From NCBI RefSeq assembly GCF_030373245.1, contig NZ_JAUCZF010000003.1, forward strand, positions 62,001 to 126,000: a stretch of 64,000 bases of DNA, read 5' to 3'. Source of the DNA: Hydrogenophaga sp. GTDB taxonomy: Bacteria > Pseudomonadota > Gammaproteobacteria > Burkholderiales > Burkholderiaceae_C. Every line of letters starts with the position of its first letter. Positions within the stretch are counted from its first letter, which is position 1. The notes beneath the pieces were generated by a model, which did no database searches, was not told the DNA's origin, and saw only the letters and a program-made list of their open reading frames with translations. Both the position numbers and the translations under genes were made by a program. Shown here piece by piece: positions 58,592 through 64,000 of the stretch.

Positions 58592-58615
58592 ACAACGGGC
58601 CCTGCGGCCCGTTGT
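58592..58615. repeat. Stem-loop between tsf and pyrH
   Basis: ACAACGGGCC (58592-58601) pairs perfectly with GGCCCGTTGT (58606-58615) around a 4-nt loop. No T-tract follows on the minus strand, so it is not an obvious intrinsic terminator. It could be a processing or stabilising structure after tsf. Confidence 0.65.
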
Positions 58616-58649
58616 GATCTGGCGAATCGGCTGCGAACAGCCAGGTGCG

Positions 58650-59537
58650 TCAGGCGCCTTTGGCGGCAGCCACCTGGGCGGCCACTTCGGCGGCAAAGTC
58701 GTCGACCTTCTTCTCGATGCCCTCACCCACCACATACAGCGTGAAACCCTTGACTGTGGTACCGCTGGCCTTGAGCATCTGCTCGACGGTCTGCTTGTCG
58801 TTCTTGACGAAAGGCTGATTGAACAGCGATACCTCTTTCAGGTATTTCTGCACCGAACCTTCGATCATCTTGGCCGCAATGTCGGCTGGCTTGCCCGATT
58901 CCGCGGCCTTGGCCGTGGCCACCGAGCGCTCCTTGTCGATCAGGTCGGCTGGCACGTCGGCGCTGGTCAGCGCCACGGGTTTCATGGCCGCAATGTGCAT
59001 GGCGGTGTCCTTGGCCGGTGCTTCCTCGCCGTCGAACTCCACCAACACACCAATGCGCGTGCCGTGCAGGTAGCCGGCGACCTTGCCGCCGTTGCTGTAG
59101 CGCTTGAAACGGCGAAAACTCATGTTCTCGCCAATCTTGCCAATCAGGCCCTTGCGCACTTCTTCCAGCGTCGGGCCGAAGCCGTCCTGGCTGTAGGGCA
59201 GCGCACCCAGCGCAGCCACGTCAGCCGGGTTGTGCTCGGCCACCAGGGCGGCAGCTGCATTGGCCAGGGCCAGGAAGCTGTCGTTCTTGGTCACGAAGTC
59301 GGTTTCGCAATTGACTTCGATCATGGCGCCGGTGTTGCCGTTGATGGCACTGGCAACCACGCCTTCAGCGGTCACACGGCTGGCAGCTTTACCAGCCTTG
59401 GTGCCCAGCTTGACGCGCAGCAGCTCTTCGGCTTTGACCATATCGCCATCGGCCTCGGTCAGTGCTTTCTTGCATTCCATCATCGGCGCATCGGTCTTGG
59501 CGCGCAGTTCGCCAACCATGCTTGCGGTAATTGCCAT
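58650..59537 (-). CDS. tsf: Translation elongation factor Ts
   Basis: This 295-residue factor recycles EF-Tu-GDP to EF-Tu-GTP. Signatures are [20 protein letters not shown] near the N-terminus, the core Asp/Phe-containing segment [17 protein letters not shown], and [16 protein letters not shown] lies a normal distance before the ATG at 59537. The open frame to 59618 runs through the rpsB-tsf attenuator and was rejected. It is the second gene of the rpsB-tsf unit. Confidence 0.97.
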   Translation of the reverse strand: MAITASMVGELRAKTDAPMMECKKALTEADGDMVKAEELLRVKLGTKAGKAASRVTAEGVVASAINGNTGAMIEVNCETDFVTKNDSFLALANAAAALVAEHNPADVAALGALPYSQDGFGPTLEEVRKGLIGKIGENMSFRRFKRYSNGGKVAGYLHGTRIGVLVEFDGEEAPAKDTAMHIAAMKPVALTSADVPADLIDKERSVATAKAAESGKPADIAAKMIEGSVQKYLKEVSLFNQPFVKNDKQTVEQMLKASGTTVKGFTLYVVGEGIEKKVDDFAAEVAAQVAAAKGA

Positions 59538-59605
59538 TGGGGTTCTCCATGGGCCACATTGCCGGGATCTGGCAGCGGGCAGTTCGTTAAACAAATCGGG
59601 TTGTG

Positions 59606-59628
59606 AAAAAGGGGCCACGCGAGCCCCT
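59606..59628 (-). terminator. Terminator-like attenuator between rpsB and tsf
   Basis: On the minus strand AGGGGC (59628-59623) pairs with GCCCCT (59615-59610) around a 7-nt loop and is followed by TTTTT. The weak six-pair stem between cotranscribed genes fits partial termination, which would give more S2 than EF-Ts mRNA. Confidence 0.7.
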
Positions 59629-59648
59629 CTTTCTCGCAGTGCCTGGGG

Positions 59649-60404
59649 TCAGGCTGCTGTGTCTTCCTTGACCTCGACGAATTCGTCGCCGCCCTCGGCC
59701 GACACGGCCTTGACCACCTGGCTCACCGCGTTGTTGCGGCCTTCCAGGATGGCGTCGGCGATACCACGGGCGTACAGTGCGATGGCGCGAGCCGAGTCGT
59801 CGTTACCGGGAATCACGTAGTCAATGCCAACCGGCGAGTGGTTGGTATCAACCACACCCACCAGGGGAATACCCAGCTTTTGCGCCTCGAGCACCGCGAT
59901 CTTGTGGAAGCCGACGTCAATGACGAAGATGGCGTCCGGCAGGGCATTCATATCCTGAATGCCGCCGATGTCCTTTTCCAGCTTCTCCATCTCGCGGGCG
60001 AACATGAGCTGCTCTTTCTTGCTCATCGCATCCAAACCAGCTTCTTTCTGTGCCTGCATCTCTTTCAGGCGCTTGATCGAGGTCTTCACCGTCTTGAAGT
60101 TGGTCAGCATGCCACCAAGCCAGCGTTGATCGACATACGGAACGCCAGCACGGCGGGCTTCCTGGGCCACGATGTCGCGCGACTGCCGCTTCGTGCCAAC
60201 CATCAGAATGGTGCCGCGATTGGCCGACAGCTGACGAACAAACTTCGCTGCTTCTTCAAACAGCGGCAACGTCTTCTCAAGGTTGACGATGTGAATTTTG
60301 TTGCGATGCCCAAAGATGTACGGCGCCATCTTGGGGTTCCAGAAGCGGGTCTGGTGGCCAAAGTGGACACCGGCTTCCAGCATTTCGCGCATGGAGATAG
60401 ACAT
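59649..60404 (-). CDS. rpsB: 30S ribosomal protein S2
   Basis: This 251-residue S2 protein begins [19 protein letters not shown] and contains [37 protein letters not shown] and [20 protein letters not shown]. It binds late to the small subunit and joins S1 to it. The ATG at 60404 fits the conserved N-terminus; the longer frame runs through the leader. It is the first gene of the long minus-strand cluster. An extended -10 promoter lies about 170 bp upstream. Confidence 0.98.
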   Translation of the reverse strand: MSISMREMLEAGVHFGHQTRFWNPKMAPYIFGHRNKIHIVNLEKTLPLFEEAAKFVRQLSANRGTILMVGTKRQSRDIVAQEARRAGVPYVDQRWLGGMLTNFKTVKTSIKRLKEMQAQKEAGLDAMSKKEQLMFAREMEKLEKDIGGIQDMNALPDAIFVIDVGFHKIAVLEAQKLGIPLVGVVDTNHSPVGIDYVIPGNDDSARAIALYARGIADAILEGRNNAVSQVVKAVSAEGGDEFVEVKEDTAA

Positions 60405-60777
60405 GAGATAAGTTTCCAAAGGTTGGTTCTGAAATCCAGCCCCGATTGCGACACAGGCCGGCACCAGAGTACCTCGACCCACGTCCCAACACCCGGATGG
60501 GCTGGTTTGCGATTGACTTCGCCGGTCGACCCTGCTCCAACACCAGGAACAGGTCGCCATCTGCAAAGCCAGTCGATTATAACAGGCGCCCGGCAACACT
60601 CCACCGCACTCGGCCGGCCTGACGCGACACCCAAAGCTGCTACCAGGCACTGGTGTTGCCCAGATGGCCCGCTCCTGTGCGGAAATGGACGGGCACCGGT
60701 TCGAGGCCTTGACGCCGGCCGTCAAGCATCGCACGATGCCCCTTGATCCTTTTCACTTACCCAACCAGGAGATTTTC
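60405..60777. other. 373-bp divergent promoter region between rpsB and the LysM gene
   Basis: The region holds the rpsB leader (about 60405-60570), the rpsB promoter (60576-60584) and upstream sequence for the divergent LysM gene, whose own -35/-10 I could not identify. I see no gene here; frames open through it are extensions of rpsB or of the LysM protein. Confidence 0.65.
60576..60584 (-). promoter_or_regulatory. Extended -10 promoter of rpsB
   Basis: On the minus strand TGTTATAAT (60584-60576) is a perfect TATAAT with the TGN extension. No good -35 is visible. The leader to the rpsB ATG would be about 165 nt, long enough for S2-mediated autoregulation as known for rpsB in enterobacteria. 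Confidence 0.65.
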
Positions 60778-61278
60778 ATGGGCATGTTCAGTTTCATCAA
60801 GGAAGCCGGCGAGAAGTTGTTCGGCATTGGCAAGGCCCAGGCCGCAACCCCAGCGGCGCCGGCAGCGCCTACCCCGGAACAGGCTGCCGAACTGAGCAAG
60901 ACCGCTGGCAACGCGATTGCCACCTACATCAACAGCATGGGGCTGAAGGTGGAGGCGCTCGACGTGGGCTTTGATGCCGCCACCGAAACCGTGACCGTCT
61001 CGGGCGTCGCGCCCGACCAGACTACGCGGGAAAAGGTGGTGCTTTGCTGCGGCAATGTGGCCAACGTCACCAAAGTCAACGATCTGATGACGGTCTCCGC
61101 ACCGGAGCCGGAGTCGCAGATGTACACCGTGGTCAAGGGTGACAACCTGTCCAAGATCAGCAAACAGTTCTACGGCACGCCCAACAAGTACCCGCAGATC
61201 TTCGAGGCCAACAAACCCATGCTGACCCACCCCGACAAGATCTACCCCGGCCAGGTGCTGCGCATTCCAGCCGCCTGA
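60778..61278 (+). CDS. BON and LysM domain protein (Kbp/YgaU-like)
   Basis: This 166-residue protein begins MGMFSFIKEAGEKLFG, has a BON domain (about 40-100, with YINSMGLKVEALDVGF and ETVTVSGVAPDQTTREKVVL) and a C-terminal LysM domain (about 119-166, YTVVKGDNLSKISKQFYG ... YPGQVLRIPA). E. coli Kbp with this layout binds potassium in the cytoplasm, and no signal peptide is seen here. AGGAG before the ATG decides the start. It may be cotranscribed with the NAD(P)HX repair gene four bases downstream. Confidence 0.9.
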   Translation: MGMFSFIKEAGEKLFGIGKAQAATPAAPAAPTPEQAAELSKTAGNAIATYINSMGLKVEALDVGFDAATETVTVSGVAPDQTTREKVVLCCGNVANVTKVNDLMTVSAPEPESQMYTVVKGDNLSKISKQFYGTPNKYPQIFEANKPMLTHPDKIYPGQVLRIPAA

Positions 61279-61282
61279 TCGC

Positions 61283-62842
61283 ATGCCGCTGCGGCGGATC
61301 ACCCAGCAGTCGATTGAACCGCTTCATGGCGTGGCGCAAACCCGCGCACTGGAGCAGGCGGCTGCGACCAGGCTACCTGTTCATGTGTTGATGGGCAGGG
61401 CTGGCTTGGCTGTGGCCCAGCTCGCGCAGGCCCTGACACCTCACGCGCGCTGCATCTGGGTCGCTTGTGGCCCTGGGAACAACGGCGGCGATGGCCTGAT
61501 CGCCGCCACCTATTTGCACCAATGGGCGTTGGCGTCTGGCCACGGTTTGCAAGTGGTTGTCACCCTGCTGCCTGCCGCGCAACGGCCAGCCGATGCCGCG
61601 TGGGCCCTGGCGAAAGCGCAGGCCGTGGGCGTCCAGATCAGCGAACACCCCCCGGAGACATGGGACCTGTCGATCGACGCCTTGCTCGGCATTGGCGTTA
61701 CGCGCCCACCCGACGGCGTGATGGCCGATTGGTTGTCCTGGCTGCACCATGCCAACGCCCCCTGCCTGTGTGTGGATGTGCCCTCGGGACTGGACGCGGA
61801 CAACGGCCGCTGGCTGGGGCACAGGGACAACGACCCCACACTCGGACCTGCAGGCGAGCGCCACACGCTGGCCTTGCTGACCCTGAAGCCAGGCCTGTTC
61901 ACCTACCGTGGTCGCGATCTGGCCGGACAAGTGTGGTTCGACGACCTGCAGTGCCCGCCCTCCTCTGATGTGGGGACAAAGGCCTTGCTGGCCGGTCGTC
62001 CGGATGGCGGCAGGTCCTGCACCGCAGGCCCCCACAGCGACCACAAGGGCAGCCGGGGAGACGTGGTGGTGATCGGTGGACAGGACATCGCCCTGTGCGG
62101 CGCAGGGATGACCGGAGCCGCGGTGCTGGCGGCCCGCGCTGCCTTGCACGGCGGCGCTGGTCGCGTTCTGGTGGGCTTGCTCGAAGGCGCCGATTCGCGC
62201 ACCGCCTGGGACCCGGTGGCTCCCGAACTCATGTTCCGTCACCTCGACCTGCTGCTGCGGGACGGCGCTCTCAGCCATGCGACCACGGTCTGCGGCTGCG
62301 GTGGCGGCCAGGCGGTTGCTGCTGTCCTGGCCACCGTGTTGCCCCGCGCGCCTCGCCTGGTGCTGGACGCCGACGCACTGAACGCCATCGCCACCGACGA
62401 GGCACTGCAGCAGCAACTCACTCAACGGGCCCGTCGCGCCTGGATCACTGTGCTCACGCCGCACCCGCTGGAAGCGGCTCGCCTGCTGGGTACCGACACT
62501 GCGCGGGTGATGGCTGACCGTCTGCTGGCGGCAGATGAACTGGCCGAACGCTTTCAGGCCGTGTGTGTCCTCAAGGGCTCGGGCACGGTGATCGCGGCAC
62601 CAGGCAAAGTGCCCATGATCAATCCGACCGGGAATGCTGCACTGGCCACCGCCGGCACTGGCGACGTGCTTGCGGGTCTCGTGGGAGCGGCGCTGGCCGC
62701 TCCGGAACTCACCTCGGAGCAGGCCTTACAGCGCGTGGCCGACGCGGTGTACCAGCACGGCTGGCTGGCCGACCATTGGCCTACCGAAAGCGGTGCCCTG
62801 AGTGCAAGCCGGCTCGCGGAACGGGTGAGACCTGTGCGCTAG
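61283..62842 (+). CDS. nnr: Bifunctional NAD(P)H-hydrate epimerase/dehydratase
   Basis: This 519-residue metabolite-repair enzyme has an N-terminal YjeF epimerase domain (about 1-220; GPGNNGGDGLIAA and DVPSGLDADNG) and a C-terminal ribokinase-like dehydratase domain (about 240-515; HKGSRGDVVVIGG, DADALNAIA, NPTGNAALATAGTGDVLAG). It converts damaged R- and S-NAD(P)HX back to NAD(P)H. Its TAG stop lies in CTAG, which is also the stop of the convergent yggT gene. Confidence 0.93.
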   Translation: MPLRRITQQSIEPLHGVAQTRALEQAAATRLPVHVLMGRAGLAVAQLAQALTPHARCIWVACGPGNNGGDGLIAATYLHQWALASGHGLQVVVTLLPAAQRPADAAWALAKAQAVGVQISEHPPETWDLSIDALLGIGVTRPPDGVMADWLSWLHHANAPCLCVDVPSGLDADNGRWLGHRDNDPTLGPAGERHTLALLTLKPGLFTYRGRDLAGQVWFDDLQCPPSSDVGTKALLAGRPDGGRSCTAGPHSDHKGSRGDVVVIGGQDIALCGAGMTGAAVLAARAALHGGAGRVLVGLLEGADSRTAWDPVAPELMFRHLDLLLRDGALSHATTVCGCGGGQAVAAVLATVLPRAPRLVLDADALNAIATDEALQQQLTQRARRAWITVLTPHPLEAARLLGTDTARVMADRLLAADELAERFQAVCVLKGSGTVIAAPGKVPMINPTGNAALATAGTGDVLAGLVGAALAAPELTSEQALQRVADAVYQHGWLADHWPTESGALSASRLAERVRPVR

Positions 62843-63390
62843 CCCAGCACCATCAGCGCCACCTGCAGCAGGATGATGAGCACCAGCACCGACAAGTCGA
62901 TACCACCCACGGTGGGAATGATGCGGCGCACCGGCCGCAGGAGCGGCGAACAGAGGCGGTCCAACGTACCCAACACCGGCGCCTGAGGTTGCAGCCACGA
63001 GAGGATGGCGTAAACCAGCAGCAGCACCATCAGTCCTTGCAGCACGGTGCGCAGCAAAAGCTTAAAAGCCAGTGTGGGGATGGCCAGGATCATGGCGGCG
63101 GACGAAAACTCGGCCGATGAACCCATGGTCGCCAACGTGAGCCAAAGTCCCCCGTAGGCAATGGCCAGCAGCAAGGCGGCCATCAGGCTGCCCCAGTCGA
63201 CCCGGCTTTGTGCCAGCCCGCGAGGCAGTACCCGACGCACCGGCTGCACCAGCCAGTCGGTCAGGGCAATGACGAACTGCCCAGGCTGAGCCGACATGTG
63301 GATGCGCAGCTGGTTCATCCAGGCGCGCACCAGGGCCGCAGCCACCAGAAAAAAGAACAGGGTATCCAGAAGAAAAAAAACGACTTGCAT
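62839..63390 (-). CDS. YggT family membrane protein
   Basis: This 183-residue protein contains two YGGT repeats, each a pair of hydrophobic helices: IALTDWLVQPVRRVLPRG in the first and LDRLCSPLLRPVRRIIPTVG in the second. It resides in the inner membrane; in other bacteria members are linked to osmotic tolerance or division, but no activity is established. It starts at ATG next to an A/G-rich tract and is the gene after rnr on this strand, 54 bp away. Confidence 0.88.
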   Translation of the reverse strand: MQVVFFLLDTLFFFLVAAALVRAWMNQLRIHMSAQPGQFVIALTDWLVQPVRRVLPRGLAQSRVDWGSLMAALLLAIAYGGLWLTLATMGSSAEFSSAAMILAIPTLAFKLLLRTVLQGLMVLLLVYAILSWLQPQAPVLGTLDRLCSPLLRPVRRIIPTVGGIDLSVLVLIILLQVALMVLG

Positions 63391-63444
63391 AGGACAGGCT
63401 CGGGCGCGAACAGGATCAAGTGAGGACCAAAGACACGCAAGGCA

Positions 63445-64000
63445 TCAACGTCGGGTTTTCCGGGCTTTACCGGCAGCGCTGCGGGAGCCGCCCCGGTCCG
63501 TGCGTTTGGGTTCCGAGCGGCGGCCGCTCGACTTGGCAGGCGCACCTGCCGCTTCCCCAGCGGCGCTCCCCTTGGTCCGATCACGGGGCGCGGCGTCACC
63601 CGACCGGCTGCGGCGCGACTTGCTGGCCGGGACTCCTGGCGTGGGCTCTGCGCCATTTTTGTCGCGCATGGCCCTCAGGGTGAGATCTTCGTCACCCGTT
63701 ACCAGTCGGAAATCGATGCGGCGTCCATCCAGGTCCACGCGGCTCACCTGAACCTGCACACGGCTGCCCAGCGCATACCGGATGCCAGTGCGCTCGCCGC
63801 GCAGCTCCTGGCGTGCTTCATCGAAGCGGAAATACTCGCCGCCCAGCTCGGTGATGTGCACCAGGCCTTCGACATACATGCTGTCGAGCGTGACGAACAG
63901 GCCGAAGCTGGTGACCGAACTCACCACGCCGCTGAACTCCTCGCCCAGGTGCTCGCGCATGTATTTGCACTTGAGCCAGGCTTCCACATCTCGGCTGGCC
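63445..64000 (-). CDS. rnr: Ribonuclease R, C-terminal part (cut by window edge)
   Basis: The frame is open to the window edge and encodes the end of an RNase R/VacB exoribonuclease: the end of the RNB domain (ASRDVEAWLKCKYMREHLG), then an S1 RNA-binding domain (EFSGVVSSVTSFGLFVTLD ... GLVHITELGGEYF) and a long basic, Ser/Arg/Lys-rich tail of about 75 residues. RNase R degrades structured RNA 3' to 5'; the basic tail aids unwinding and ribosome association. The apparent GTG start at 63987 is only an internal Val codon, since conserved sequence continues upstream of it. Confidence 0.93.
   Translation of the reverse strand, partial: ASRDVEAWLKCKYMREHLGEEFSGVVSSVTSFGLFVTLDSMYVEGLVHITELGGEYFRFDEARQELRGERTGIRYALGSRVQVQVSRVDLDGRRIDFRLVTGDEDLTLRAMRDKNGAEPTPGVPASKSRRSRSGDAAPRDRTKGSAAGEAAGAPAKSSGRRSEPKRTDRGGSRSAAGKARKTRR

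Noticed and set aside
59538-59618. Upstream extension of tsf to 59618
   Set aside because: It would translate through the rpsB-tsf attenuator. The GGAG site and conserved [11 protein letters not shown] start support 59537.

Overview
The window is GC-rich, densely coded and bacterial. It reads as chromosome from a betaproteobacterium of the order Burkholderiales, probably Comamonadaceae and perhaps Hydrogenophaga-like. The family is inferred from protein character and from gene order: a phasin, aceE-aceF-lpdA with a lipoyl domain on E3, a sensor/regulator pair next to folD, and the rpsB-to-rnhB cluster. The genus call is weak because no database search was possible. I see no rRNA, tRNA, CRISPR array, transposase or prophage.

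Layout. 1-8640 (minus): a complete seven-subunit Mrp-type Na+(K+)/H+ antiporter operon (A-B-C-D-E-F-G), followed by the first gene of a second Mrp set in which subunits A and B are fused. 8775-15218 (minus): housekeeping and accessory genes (MFS transporter, rmuC, 2-hydroxyacid dehydrogenase, FKBP isomerase, nitroreductase, thioesterase, histone-deacetylase-like hydrolase). 15300-16221: a phasin gene with a repeat-flanked promoter and a heavily structured 3' region. 16253-18351: a patatin-like lipoprotein divergent from a periplasmic iron-binding protein, with a probable Fur-controlled promoter between them. 18426-21374: an ECF sigma factor divergent from an OmpR-type two-component pair. 21452-23626: a short-chain dehydrogenase convergent with a flavoprotein.

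24010-27420 is the most accessory-looking part. A 90-residue VPEID-CTERM-type sorting substrate lies directly upstream of its probable processing enzyme, an exosortase E fused to a CAAX-type (CPBP) protease. Nearby are a membrane-anchored NTF2-like protein and a DUF2853 protein. 27773-34088 encodes the pyruvate dehydrogenase complex, divergent from a PAS sensor kinase/FixJ-type regulator pair and folD (34303-38409).

38437-45059 (minus): carA, a LysE-type exporter, an unknown gene, carB, greA and a DUF4149 protein. 45290-60404 (minus) is the conserved translation, envelope and lipid A cluster: rpsB-tsf-pyrH-frr-uppS-cdsA-dxr-rseP-bamA-ompH-lpxD-fabZ-lpxA-lpxB-rnhB-rRNA methyltransferase. The right end has a BON/LysM protein, the bifunctional NAD(P)HX repair enzyme, a YggT protein and the 3' end of RNase R.

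Many neighbouring genes overlap by the four bases NTGA, and several start at GTG or TTG, so translational coupling is common. The likeliest distinct system is the exosortase E/VPEID locus. The regulatory sites proposed around the phasin, iron-binding, dehydrogenase and two-component genes are sequence-based candidates only.
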